Assembly: GCA_002086835.1 (NCBI GenBank)
Contig: MVIG01000002.1
Coordinates: 372,001 to 436,000 of the forward strand
Reading direction: 5' to 3'
DNA length: 64,000 bases
From: Mycolicibacterium porcinum
GTDB taxonomy: Bacteria > Actinomycetota > Actinomycetes > Mycobacteriales > Mycobacteriaceae
The position numbers and the translations under genes were made by a program. Within the stretch, counting starts at the first letter, position 1. The number at the start of each line of letters is the position of its first letter. Below the pieces are notes generated by a model, which saw only the letters and a list, made by a program, of their open reading frames with translations, was not told the origin of the DNA and did no database searches. This document shows positions 28,200 through 36,900 of this stretch, piece by piece.

Positions 28200-29708
28200 C
28201 TACCCGGAACGGGTGAGGTCTCGGGTGGCCGGGCCCTCGATCAGGGTGCCGTCGGGAGCGAATCGGGAGCCGTGCAGCGGGCAGTCCCACGACTTGTCCG
28301 CGTCGTTCCAATTCACGATGCCGCCCAGGTGGGGGCACACCGGTGACACCGTGCGCTCGACCCCGTCGACGACGCTGTGCGCCTCCAGATGCCACGGCGG
28401 CCCGGTGACCACGCCACAGTCTTCGGCGGCAGCGGTACCGATCCGAGTCAGCGGGGCGATCCAGCCCTTCGCGAGATTCAATCCGACCGTCAGGTTGGCC
28501 TGCACCGCGGTGGTGAGCCCGGACAGTTCGTGCGGGCTCCAGCTCGCGAAGGCCTCGGCCCAGTCCATCCGACCGCCCAGCATGCGGCCGGCCAACGCCA
28601 GTGCCGCGGCCACCCCGTTGGTCATCCCCCATTTGTCGAAACCCGTTGCCACCTGGATCTCTTCGCGTCCGGGCAGGATCGGGCCGGCATAGGGAAGCCC
28701 GTCGACGGGGGCATAGTCCTGTGCAGACCAGAAATGGGTCTGCACAGCGCCGGGCCAGTGCAGCTTGGCCCAGGATGCGAGCTCATCGACAGCTGCGGCG
28801 GGGTCACGGCTGCGACCCACCGGATGGCCTGCCCCGCCGACGATGAGGCGTTCACCGTCAGCGGTCGGGACCGAACGTGTTGAGCGCGTGGGGGAATCGG
28901 CCGAGATGAACATGCCGTGGGTGATATCGCCGGGCACCTGGAAGGACATGCAGTAGGACCGGTGGGGCGTCAGCCGCGCGAAGAACCCGCCTCGGTCCAG
29001 GATCGGCACACCGGTGGCCAGTACGCATCGATTTGCCAGTACGTCGACTTCCGTGCCGCTACCGGTCTGCACCCGTAGTTTCAGGCGAGCGCCGCCGTCG
29101 TGGCTGACACGTTGCACTCTGGTGCCTTCGACCAGGCGCCCTTCGCGTTCGAGCAGTTCGGCGATCAGGCTGTCCAGGAATGGCATGGGGTCGAACTGGG
29201 CCTGATCGGCCAATCGGACGCCGCCGTGGAAGGGGAAGGGCACGTCGGCGTCGTCGACCCACTCGACATCCAGGCCCGCGGTCCGGCACGCGTCCAGTTC
29301 GGCCTTGGCCTTTGCGACGCCATGAGGTGACTGGGCGTAGGTGTAGGCATCCTCGCGCTGCAGACCGATCCCGCGCTGCGCGCAGTAGTCGATCAACCAC
29401 TGCTGCCCTTCGCGGTTGCCTTCCACGTACTGCCGGGCCACCTCCGGCGAATGCTTGGCCGCGATGTCGGTCATCCGAGTGCCTTGCAGCAGGCTGATCT
29501 TCGCGGTGGTGTTCCCGGTCGCGCCGGCGCCTGCGGTGCGGGCCTCCAGGACCATCACGTCCCGACCGGCCCGGGCCAGCAGGACGGCCGTGACCAGACC
29601 GGTGATTCCGGCACCCACCACGACGACGTCGGCCGTGCGCTGCGCTTCGTCGGAGAGAGTGGGCGCTACGAGGTGGACCGGGCGGTCGGCCAGCCAGAGG
29701 GATGTCAT
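28200..29708 (-). CDS. FAD-dependent oxidoreductase with C-terminal Rieske domain
   Basis: A 502-residue protein. Residues 25-380 are a DadA/glycine-oxidase-like flavoprotein (FAD site VVVVGAGITGLVTAVLLARAG). The last ~90 residues form a Rieske [2Fe-2S] domain with CPHLGG and CPLHGSRF. Electrons may pass from an oxidised amine or alcohol to the Fe-S centre. The ATG MTSLWLADRP is chosen; an in-frame extension of 74 codons upstream is Cys/Pro-rich and implausible. Confidence 0.9.
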   Translation of the reverse strand: MTSLWLADRPVHLVAPTLSDEAQRTADVVVVGAGITGLVTAVLLARAGRDVMVLEARTAGAGATGNTTAKISLLQGTRMTDIAAKHSPEVARQYVEGNREGQQWLIDYCAQRGIGLQREDAYTYAQSPHGVAKAKAELDACRTAGLDVEWVDDADVPFPFHGGVRLADQAQFDPMPFLDSLIAELLEREGRLVEGTRVQRVSHDGGARLKLRVQTGSGTEVDVLANRCVLATGVPILDRGGFFARLTPHRSYCMSFQVPGDITHGMFISADSPTRSTRSVPTADGERLIVGGAGHPVGRSRDPAAAVDELASWAKLHWPGAVQTHFWSAQDYAPVDGLPYAGPILPGREEIQVATGFDKWGMTNGVAAALALAGRMLGGRMDWAEAFASWSPHELSGLTTAVQANLTVGLNLAKGWIAPLTRIGTAAAEDCGVVTGPPWHLEAHSVVDGVERTVSPVCPHLGGIVNWNDADKSWDCPLHGSRFAPDGTLIEGPATRDLTRSG

Positions 29709-30124
29709 AGTGGTGGCTGTACCCGCAGGCAGGAAAGTCAAACGTGGGCCTGCGGCGCGCTGCTGAGCACCGTAGAAGCATTGATGCGAAACAGCTTTGG
29801 ATGACACTCTCTCGGGTGCGGGCATCCTTCCCGGGCACTGTGGCGAATGTGCGGGTTTTTGCGGCGGAGACGCGGTGCCGGACCCGACAAGCCGCACGCT
29901 CGTCGCAGGGGGCGGGCATCGATACGTCAAGTGCGGCGCGGCTGCGTGAAATAGTAGCCAGGTCGCTTAATTGACCATTATCCGCAGTAACCACCTACGT
30001 TCCTGTGTGCCACATTAGTGTTGCTGAAGCGGTCAAAGCCGCACCGGCGGAACGCGCTTGGCGACCATCCTCACGGAGTGTCAGACTGCCCCGGCGCCGC
30101 GCGACGGCTATGGTGGCGAACGTT
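29709..30124. other. intergenic region without a recognised gene
   Basis: A 416-bp divergent spacer between the Rieske-flavoprotein gene and the Hsp70-like gene. Base composition falls near 29940-30020, where promoters for the plus-strand gene are likely (for example TTGACC at 29971), but no convincing -10 element, hairpin or small gene stands out. Confidence 0.5.
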
Positions 30125-31972
30125 ATGAGCGGCCCGTTGGGGTTGTCGATCGGGACCACCAACTTGGTTGCGGCGCGGGTCGGCAATCAACCTGTCAGCC
30201 GGCGTTCGGTGTTGACCTTGTCGACCGACCGGACGCCGCAAGTCGGCATGCCCGAATCCGGCTCCGGCGTCACGCTGAGCGGCTTCGTCGAGCGCGTCGG
30301 CGATCCGGTACCCCTGGTGGCGCCCGACGGCGCCTCCTATCCCGCTGACACCCTGCTTGTCGAGGCGCTCGACGCGATGGTGGAACTCGCCGGCGGTCCC
30401 TCCGAGCAGCTGGCCATCGCCGTTCCCGCGCACTGGGGAGCGCCCACGATGCGCGCCCTGCGCAATGCGCTGCGCACCAACCCGACCTTCTCCCGCGACG
30501 GACGGCCGCCGCGGTTGGTTCCCGACGCCGTCGCCTCCCTGGCCGCCCTGCGCGCCAATCCGGGCCTGCCGCCCAACGGTGTGGTGGCCCTGCTGGACTT
30601 CGGCGGCGGCGGTACCAGCATCACGCTGGCCGATGCCGCGGCGGGCTTCGAGCCGATCGACGAGACCACCCGTTATCCCGATTTCTCCGGCGACCAGATC
30701 GATCAGGCGTTGCTGACGCATGTGCTCGACGGCGTGGCCCAGGCCGGCGGAATCGATCCGGCGGGTACGGCGGCGGTCGGATCGCTGGCCCGGTTACGTG
30801 AGGAATGCCGTCAGGCCAAGGAACGGCTGTCGGCGGACACCGCGACCGATCTGGTGGTGGAACTGCCCGGCTATTCGGCCACTGTGCGGGTGACGCGCAC
30901 CGAACTCGAGTCGTTGATGCAGGCTCCGCTCGCTGGTGCGTTGGATGCGCTGGAAAAAGCGTTGGAGCGCGACGGGATCAGTTGGCAGGCCGTTTCGGCG
31001 GTGGTGACCATCGGTGGCGGTGCCAGCATTCCGCTGGTGACTCAACGGCTTTCGGAACATTCGCAGGCCGTGGTGGTGACGACGCCGCAGCCCGCACTAG
31101 ATGCTGCGATCGGCGCGGCGCTGTCAGCCGCTTACCTCGCCGACGCCGATGCGCAAACCGGTATGGCGCCCACCCTGGGTGCGGCGGCTGTGGTCCCGCC
31201 GGTCGAAATGCCCTCCGGCGCAGGAGGTTCTGAGGGTTCCTCCACCTTCCGTGCACTGGCCTGGTCCGAGGACGACGCCGACGACGACGTCGTGCCGTAC
31301 ACCGGCCCCGACCTGATCGACTCCTACGGCAGCGAGACCGCGGCGCGCCCGGCCGTGCAGTACGTCCCGCCGACCGGTCCGATCGAGCAACCGCGCGGGG
31401 GCTGGGAACGGCTGCCGTTGACCGTTTTCGCGGTGGCCGCGGCGTTGGTCCTGGTCGCCATCGGCGGGGTCACGTATGCGCTGACCAGCGCGACGGGCAC
31501 CGCGCCGAGTTCCGAGGTCAAGCCGCCCGAGCCCAAGCCGTTGCCGCCGCAGGAGGTGGCACCCAGCCCGGTCGAGGCCCCGCCGCCGGCCCCGGTCGAG
31601 CCGCCGCCCGCGCCTGAGCCGGTGACCCAGGCCCCGCCGCCGGTCACCGTCACCCAGGCCCCGCCGCCACCGCCGGTGACGGAGACGCGCGTCGTCACGC
31701 AGACGACCACGCCGCCTCCCGTCACCACGACCACGACCACGACCACCACGACGGTGCCGACCACGACGACCACGACGACGACACCGCCGACAACTACCAC
31801 CACGGTGCCGACCACGACCACCACGACGACGAACCCGATGACGACGACGTACGTCACCGTGCCGTTCGTCCCGGTGCCGATTCCGATCCAGGTGCCGAAC
31901 CGGGGAGAGACCCAGCAGCCCCAGTACCCGTACCAGCAGCAGCCGCAGTACCCATACCAGCCTTACCCGTGA
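30125..31972 (+). CDS. Hsp70-like membrane protein with Pro/Thr-rich tail (Rv0312-like)
   Basis: A 615-residue protein. Residues 1-350 form an Hsp70/actin-type ATPase domain (LGLSIGTTNLVAARVG, LLDFGGGGTSITLAD, VVTIGGGASIP) lacking a substrate-binding domain. A single transmembrane helix (about residues 438-460) leads to an exported tail of Pro/Val/Glu then long Thr-rich runs and a Tyr/Gln/Pro end. The arrangement, a cytosolic ATPase tied to a wall-spanning tail, is that of Rv0312. The ATG MSGPLGLS is preferred; ATG 15 bases upstream is possible. Confidence 0.87.
   Translation: MSGPLGLSIGTTNLVAARVGNQPVSRRSVLTLSTDRTPQVGMPESGSGVTLSGFVERVGDPVPLVAPDGASYPADTLLVEALDAMVELAGGPSEQLAIAVPAHWGAPTMRALRNALRTNPTFSRDGRPPRLVPDAVASLAALRANPGLPPNGVVALLDFGGGGTSITLADAAAGFEPIDETTRYPDFSGDQIDQALLTHVLDGVAQAGGIDPAGTAAVGSLARLREECRQAKERLSADTATDLVVELPGYSATVRVTRTELESLMQAPLAGALDALEKALERDGISWQAVSAVVTIGGGASIPLVTQRLSEHSQAVVVTTPQPALDAAIGAALSAAYLADADAQTGMAPTLGAAAVVPPVEMPSGAGGSEGSSTFRALAWSEDDADDDVVPYTGPDLIDSYGSETAARPAVQYVPPTGPIEQPRGGWERLPLTVFAVAAALVLVAIGGVTYALTSATGTAPSSEVKPPEPKPLPPQEVAPSPVEAPPPAPVEPPPAPEPVTQAPPPVTVTQAPPPPPVTETRVVTQTTTPPPVTTTTTTTTTTVPTTTTTTTTPPTTTTTVPTTTTTTTNPMTTTYVTVPFVPVPIPIQVPNRGETQQPQYPYQQQPQYPYQPYP
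31690..31850 (+). repeat. low-complexity Thr/Pro-coding repeat
   Basis: Irregular ACG/ACC repeats encode runs of threonine broken by Pro, Val and Met. The unit is not regular enough for a VNTR, but such tracts can vary in length between strains. Confidence 0.7.
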
Positions 31973-32021
31973 CGAAATACGGCTGAGCGCGCTACCTTTC
32001 GATCAACAATCGGGAGGCACT

Positions 32022-32465
32022 GTGAAGCGCATCTATGCCGTCGTCGTCGGCGCCGTCACCGCCATGTCCGTGTCGGCCGCTTCGGCGGCCGCCACCCCCG
32101 CCGAAGGCGACGTGGTGCGCACCGATCTTGGTCAGGGCACCACCACCGCACCGATCTGGGTGGTGACCGCGGGCCAGCCCACCACCTTGCATGTGCAGGG
32201 CCTGCTGCTCAAGCCGGGCGCCGGCAGCGGTTGGCACAGCCATCCCGGGTGGGAGCAGTCGGTGATCAACCACGGTGCCGTGGTGGTGCAGACGGCGGCC
32301 GACTGCACGCCGGTGGAGTACGCGGCGGGCCAGGCGGTGATCATTCCGGCCGGGGTGGCGCACCGGGTGACCAATGAGGGCGCCGTCGACGCCGACGTCG
32401 TGGTGACCTACACGCTGCCGGCCGACGCACCGGTGCGGGACGACGCCCCGGCCGTGTGTCCCTAG
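32022..32465 (+). CDS. exported cupin domain protein
   Basis: A 147-residue protein with a signal peptide (cleavage near ASAAA) and a single cupin barrel. Cupin motif 1 is seen in GSGWHSHPGWEQ (two His and a Glu as likely metal ligands) and motif 2 in AGVAHRVTNEG. The start is GTG after AATCGGGAGG. A function as a small metal-dependent dioxygenase or isomerase outside the membrane is possible but unknown. Confidence 0.85.
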   Translation: MKRIYAVVVGAVTAMSVSAASAAATPAEGDVVRTDLGQGTTTAPIWVVTAGQPTTLHVQGLLLKPGAGSGWHSHPGWEQSVINHGAVVVQTAADCTPVEYAAGQAVIIPAGVAHRVTNEGAVDADVVVTYTLPADAPVRDDAPAVCP

Positions 32466-32543
32466 CTGCGAAAACGCATCTGGCACCACGAAACTTTGGG
32501 CAGGGGTCGGATATGTGGGTAAGAGTTCGGTTAAGGTTCTGCT

Positions 32544-33431
32544 GTGCCTGAGATGGATCGTCGCAGTGTGATGTTCATGATGGGTCTGGGGGTGGCAGCG
32601 GCTGCATTGCCTGCCGGGACGGCGAATGCCGACCCGGCACTTGGCGATAACCCGCCTGCGCCTGCCCCCGGAGCGCCCACCCCGCCCGCCGCTGCCGCAG
32701 CGCAGCCGCCCTTCCTGTTCCAGGATGAGTTCAACGGCCCGGCCGGCTCTCCGCCGGACCCGGCGTGGTGGCACTTGATCCCGGAGCGCGAGACCATCAA
32801 GAACCCTGTCGAGTGGGACAAGCCGTTCAACATGGGCCGCTACGTCACCGACACCGAGCACGCCTTCCAGGACGGCAAGGGCAACCTGGTGATCCGCGCG
32901 ACGCGCGGTCCGGGCACCACGATCCAGGAGAAGTACGCCAGCGCCAAGGTCGTCGGCAACTGGCGTGGCGGCATCGGCACCACGTGGGAAGCCCGGGTCA
33001 AGCTCAACTGCCTGACCGACGGCGCCTGGCCCGCGTTCTGGCTGCTGAATGACGATCCCGTCCGCGGTGGCGAGGTTGACCTCGTCGAGTGGTACGGCAA
33101 CCGGGACTGGCCGTCGGGCTCGACAGTGCACGCCCGGCTGGACGGCGAGTCGTTCGCCACCAACCCGCACCCGATCGACAGCGGGTGGCACACCTGGCGG
33201 ATGTCGTGGACCCCGCAGGGCATGTACTTCTGGAAGGACTACGCCCCGGGCATGGAGCCGTTCTTCGAGGTTCCGGCGAACTCGTTGGAGGACTGGCCCT
33301 TCAACGATCCGGGCTACACGCTGGTGCCGGTGTTCAACATCGCCGTCGGCGGCTCGGGCGGTCGCGATCCGAGCGGCGGTAACTACCCTGCCGAGATGCT
33401 GGTCGACTGGATCCGCGTCTTCCAGGGCTGA
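32544..33431 (+). CDS. secreted GH16 beta-glucanase (Rv0315-like)
   Basis: A 295-residue glycoside hydrolase family 16 enzyme, likely an endo-beta-1,3-glucanase. The catalytic signature ExDxxE is present as GGEVDLVEW near residue 176, and TTWEARVKLNCLTDGAWPAFWLL is family-typical. The signal peptide carries a twin arginine (MDRRSVMFMMGLG), as in Rv0315, indicating Tat export. The start is GTG at 32544 or ATG at 32553. It is convergent with the alcohol dehydrogenase gene across a long hairpin. Confidence 0.92.
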   Translation: MPEMDRRSVMFMMGLGVAAAALPAGTANADPALGDNPPAPAPGAPTPPAAAAAQPPFLFQDEFNGPAGSPPDPAWWHLIPERETIKNPVEWDKPFNMGRYVTDTEHAFQDGKGNLVIRATRGPGTTIQEKYASAKVVGNWRGGIGTTWEARVKLNCLTDGAWPAFWLLNDDPVRGGEVDLVEWYGNRDWPSGSTVHARLDGESFATNPHPIDSGWHTWRMSWTPQGMYFWKDYAPGMEPFFEVPANSLEDWPFNDPGYTLVPVFNIAVGGSGGRDPSGGNYPAEMLVDWIRVFQG

Positions 33432-33439
33432 GTTTTTCG

Positions 33440-33502
33440 CGCCGAGAGTTGGCTTATGTGCGATTTTTCGCGAGAATTTCGTACACAAGCCAACTTTCGG
33501 CG
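33440..33502. terminator. long near-perfect inverted repeat between convergent genes
   Basis: Two 24-base arms (33440-33463 and 33479-33502) match with three transitions, around a 15-base loop. It starts 9 bases after the GH16 stop and ends just before the alcohol dehydrogenase stop, so it can terminate both transcripts. Arms this long are unusual for a mycobacterial terminator and could be a small mobile repeat. Confidence 0.75.
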
Positions 33503-33503
33503 T

Positions 33504-34517
33504 TTAAGGGGTGACGGCTGTCCGGAGCTTTCCGGGCGGCGGAGTGCGTAGCGCCGTTTCGATGTCCACGAGCGGCACCGGTGCGACGACGAGCGCTTCC
33601 CACGGATAGTGCTCGCGAGTGTCGTCAAGAAATTTGACGGCCTGATGCAGGTGCCGCGGCTCGTAGTTGTGCACGCCGGTGATGGTCAGCCATTGCCGCA
33701 CAACGGTTTCCGGGTCGACAGCCAATGGCGGCCCCGGAGTAACTGAGCCGGCCAGCACCAGGGTGCCGCCGATATCGAGGCGGCCCAAGGCATCGGCGAC
33801 GGCGGCGGATGAACCGGTGTAGTCGATCGCCACGTCGACCGGGCTGCCGTCAGAGGCGCGGCCGCCGAAGCGCGTCGCCAACTCCATGCGGTCCGCGTTG
33901 CGGTCGACGACCTGAACATCGGCTCCGGACGTAGCGCATGCCGCCACCGCGGTGAGCCCGAGCATGCCCGCCCCGTTGATGAGAACCCGCTGCCCGGCCA
34001 GCTCGCCGGCGGCTTCCACGGTGGCCATCACCGTCGCCGTCGCGCACGCGGCCGGTGCGGCCACCGCATCGGAAAGCGTGTCGGGGACGACAGCGATCGT
34101 GGTGCCGCGCGGCAGAACCACGTGTGCGGCATAGGAACCCGACAACGCCCAGCCCCCGTCGAACGCCTCGTGGCCGACCTTGCGCACCGACAGGCATTTG
34201 GCGCTCAGCCCGGACCGGCACCGCGGGCACTCACCGCAGGCCACCGTGACCGACCAGATAACACGTTGGCCGACTTGGGCATCCGCGGCCGGCCCGACGG
34301 CGACGACGTCACCGACGGCCTCATGGCCGAGCACCGACGGGCAGGGCGCGCTGCGTCGTCCCATGACGGTGTGCAGGTCGCTGCCGCACACCGTGGCGAG
34401 CCGCACCCGAACCAGGACGTCACCGACGCCCAGTTCAGGGACCGGCACCATCCGCACGTCGACGCCGGAGCCGGTCCACACCGCGGCCGCTGTCACACGA
34501 GGCGGGATCTGATCCAT
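33504..34517 (-). CDS. zinc-binding alcohol dehydrogenase linked to phosphonate transport
   Basis: A 337-residue medium-chain dehydrogenase. Catalytic zinc ligands are in CGSDLHT and GHEAVG, structural zinc Cys residues in CGECPRCRSGLSAKC, and the NAD(P) site is INGAGMLGLTAVAAC. It belongs to a clade repeatedly found with phosphonate genes (TIGR03366-type). It overlaps the phnE end by 25 bases and is the last gene of the phn operon. It may oxidise an alcohol or phosphonate derived from the imported substrate; no C-P lyase genes are in the window. Confidence 0.85.
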   Translation of the reverse strand: MDQIPPRVTAAAVWTGSGVDVRMVPVPELGVGDVLVRVRLATVCGSDLHTVMGRRSAPCPSVLGHEAVGDVVAVGPAADAQVGQRVIWSVTVACGECPRCRSGLSAKCLSVRKVGHEAFDGGWALSGSYAAHVVLPRGTTIAVVPDTLSDAVAAPAACATATVMATVEAAGELAGQRVLINGAGMLGLTAVAACATSGADVQVVDRNADRMELATRFGGRASDGSPVDVAIDYTGSSAAVADALGRLDIGGTLVLAGSVTPGPPLAVDPETVVRQWLTITGVHNYEPRHLHQAVKFLDDTREHYPWEALVVAPVPLVDIETALRTPPPGKLRTAVTP

Positions 34518-36085
34518 CCGGCCAACCTTTCGATGGCGTAGACGATGACGAAGATGACGAGGACGATCGCGCCGGCGACGTCGAAGTTCAACGTGCGGAT
34601 CGACTCGAACAACAGGTAGCCCACACCACCCGCACCGACGATGCCCAGGATGGTCGAGGTACGCACGTTCACGTCGAACAGGTACAGGCTGGATCCGACC
34701 ATTGCGGGCATGGCTTGCGGAATCACGGCGGAGAACAACGTCTTCCACCAGCCGCCACCCACGGATCGGACGGCCTCCAGGGGGCCGGGATCGATCTCCT
34801 CGACCGCGTCGGCCACCAGTTTGGCCAGGAATCCGATCGATCCGATGGCCAGTGCGCAGGTGCCCGCGACCGGGCCGAGCCCCAACGCCGCGACGAACAC
34901 CACGGCCAGGATCAGCTCGGGCACGGACCGAACCAACAGGATCCAGCCGCGAGCGGCCCAATAGACCAGCGGGTGGGGAGTGACGTTGCGGGCGGCCAGG
35001 ATGCCGACCGGGATGGACAGCACGACACCGATGGCAGTGGACACCACACCGATCGCGACGGTTTGACCAGCCGCGGTGAACAATTCGCCGCCCAGCGCCG
35101 AGAAGTTGGGTGGGATCATCCGGGCGAACACCTCGATGGCCGGACCCACCCAGGTGATCAGTGACAGCGGGTTGATCTTCAGCACCACGAGGGCCGCGAG
35201 GCAGGTTGCGACCAGCGCACCGCCGAACACGAACCGCGCGACACGCTCCCGGGCCGGGTTCGACTGCGCGGAATCCAGCAGCATGCGCCGGATCACGATG
35301 GACAGCAGTTCCATCGCGGCGATGATCGCCAGGATGACGCAGGCGATGCCGAGAGCACGCGGATAGATCAAGCCCCGCAGGGCATCCTGCAACGCGAAGC
35401 CGATGCCGCCGGCGCCGACGAACCCGAGCACCACTGACATGCGCAGGTTGATGTCGATGCGGTAGATGAAGGTGGCGATCCACGACGGGATGGCCTGCGG
35501 GACGACGGCGTTGAGCATCTCGCGGAAGTACCCCACACCCGTGCTGCGGACTGCCTCGCGTGGGCCGGGGTCGGTCTGCTCGATGGCATCGGCGAACACC
35601 TTGCCGAGCATGCCGATGGAATGGATGGCCAGCGCGAGAATGCCGGGTAGCACTCCGATTCCGAGGGCCCGCACGAACAGGACCGCGAACAACAGGTCCG
35701 GCATGGCGCGGCAGAACGTGATGATCGCCCGGGCTGCCGCCTGCACGGCGGGGTGCGGGGTGGTGTTGCGCGCGGCCAGAAACGCCAGTGGCACTGAGGC
35801 GATCGCGGCGAGCACGGTGCCCAGCACCGCCATCAATAACGTCTCGACGGCCAGCCCACCGATGCGCCCCGGATCATCGAGCCGGGGCGGAATCATCCGT
35901 TTCAGCAGGGCGGCGACCTCGTCGACCCCGTCCAGCAGGGTTCCCGGCGCGAAGTCAATAGACCAGGCCGCGACGAGGGTGGCCAGCACTGCGCCTATTG
36001 CGACCAGGTGCAGCAGCCCGGGCAGCGGCCTGCGTACGGGCGTGGGAGGCGCGGGTGTCGGACGTTCGGTCAGATCGGTACTCAC
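34493..36085 (-). CDS. phnE: fused double PhnE-type ABC permease
   Basis: A 530-residue permease made of two consecutive PhnE domains (about 30-275 and 290-530). Each has its own BPD-transport coupling stretch (AIEQTDPGPREAVRSTGVG and AVEEIDPGPLEAVRSVGGG) and the same MIPP start. Usual PhnE is one ~270-residue subunit that dimerises; here the dimer is covalent. GTG at 36085 overlaps the phnC stop (GTGA). It is part of the uptake system for phosphate, phosphite or phosphonates. Confidence 0.92.
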   Translation of the reverse strand: MSTDLTERPTPAPPTPVRRPLPGLLHLVAIGAVLATLVAAWSIDFAPGTLLDGVDEVAALLKRMIPPRLDDPGRIGGLAVETLLMAVLGTVLAAIASVPLAFLAARNTTPHPAVQAAARAIITFCRAMPDLLFAVLFVRALGIGVLPGILALAIHSIGMLGKVFADAIEQTDPGPREAVRSTGVGYFREMLNAVVPQAIPSWIATFIYRIDINLRMSVVLGFVGAGGIGFALQDALRGLIYPRALGIACVILAIIAAMELLSIVIRRMLLDSAQSNPARERVARFVFGGALVATCLAALVVLKINPLSLITWVGPAIEVFARMIPPNFSALGGELFTAAGQTVAIGVVSTAIGVVLSIPVGILAARNVTPHPLVYWAARGWILLVRSVPELILAVVFVAALGLGPVAGTCALAIGSIGFLAKLVADAVEEIDPGPLEAVRSVGGGWWKTLFSAVIPQAMPAMVGSSLYLFDVNVRTSTILGIVGAGGVGYLLFESIRTLNFDVAGAIVLVIFVIVYAIERLAGWIRSRLV

Positions 36086-36894
36086 GAGGGACGGGCCGCC
36101 GAACGCGCTGCGGGGTCGACGCGTTGATAGATCTCCATGACGTCGTCGCGGGTCATCCCGACCGCGGGCCGGTCCAGGATCTTCTGGCCGTTGCGCAGGC
36201 CGACGAGGCGGTGCGCCCAGCCGAGTGCGAGGTCTACCTGGTGCAGCGTGCACACCACGGTCAGCTTCTCCTCGATGCACACCCGGAACAGCAGATCCAT
36301 GACCACACCGGCATTTTCGGGATCGAGCGAGGCGACGGGCTCGTCGGCCAGCAGTAGGCCGGGCTTCTGCATCAGGGTGCGGGCGATGGCGACCCGCTGC
36401 TGTTGGCCACCGGAGAGGGTGTCGGCGCGGCGGTCGGCGTAGTCGGCCAGACCGACCCGGTCCAGATAGGTCAGCGCCTCGGCGCGCATCGTCCTGGGGT
36501 AGGTCAGCGCGCCGTAGCGGGGGAGTCGCAGCTGCCCCAGCCCGCCGATCAGGACGTTCTCCAGGCAGCTCAACCGGCCGACCAGGTTGAAGTGCTGGAA
36601 CACGAACCCCACGTTGCGGCGTAGGGCGCGCAGCTGTTTGGCCGAGGCTCGATTGACGTGGGTGCCACCGACCTCGACACTGCCGGAGGTCACCGGATGC
36701 AACCCGTTGAGGCAGCGCAGCAGCGTGGACTTGCCAGAGCCGGACAGGCCGAGCAGCACCAGCATCTCGCTGCGCCGCACCTCGAGGCTGACCTGGTCGA
36801 GAGCCAGGGTGTCACCGAAGCGTTTGGTGACGTCCTTGGCGATGACGACGAGATCGTCGCCCGCGACGGTGTGGTGGGGTCCGTTGCTGGTCAC
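36082..36894 (-). CDS. phnC: phosphonate/phosphate ABC transporter ATP-binding protein PhnC
   Basis: A 270-residue ABC ATPase. Walker A is GLSGSGKST, the signature LSGGQQQRVAIART and Walker B LLLADEPVASLD, with the H-loop in CTLHQVDLA. It energises PhnE for import of the ligand bound by PhnD. The start is GTG, six bases after the phnD stop. Confidence 0.95.
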   Translation of the reverse strand: MTSNGPHHTVAGDDLVVIAKDVTKRFGDTLALDQVSLEVRRSEMLVLLGLSGSGKSTLLRCLNGLHPVTSGSVEVGGTHVNRASAKQLRALRRNVGFVFQHFNLVGRLSCLENVLIGGLGQLRLPRYGALTYPRTMRAEALTYLDRVGLADYADRRADTLSGGQQQRVAIARTLMQKPGLLLADEPVASLDPENAGVVMDLLFRVCIEEKLTVVCTLHQVDLALGWAHRLVGLRNGQKILDRPAVGMTRDDVMEIYQRVDPAARSAARPS

Positions 36895-36900
36895 GGGTTT

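Noticed and set aside
31690-31850. Possible CRISPR or VNTR array
   Set aside because: The repeat is coding low complexity (Thr/Pro) without regular units or spacers.
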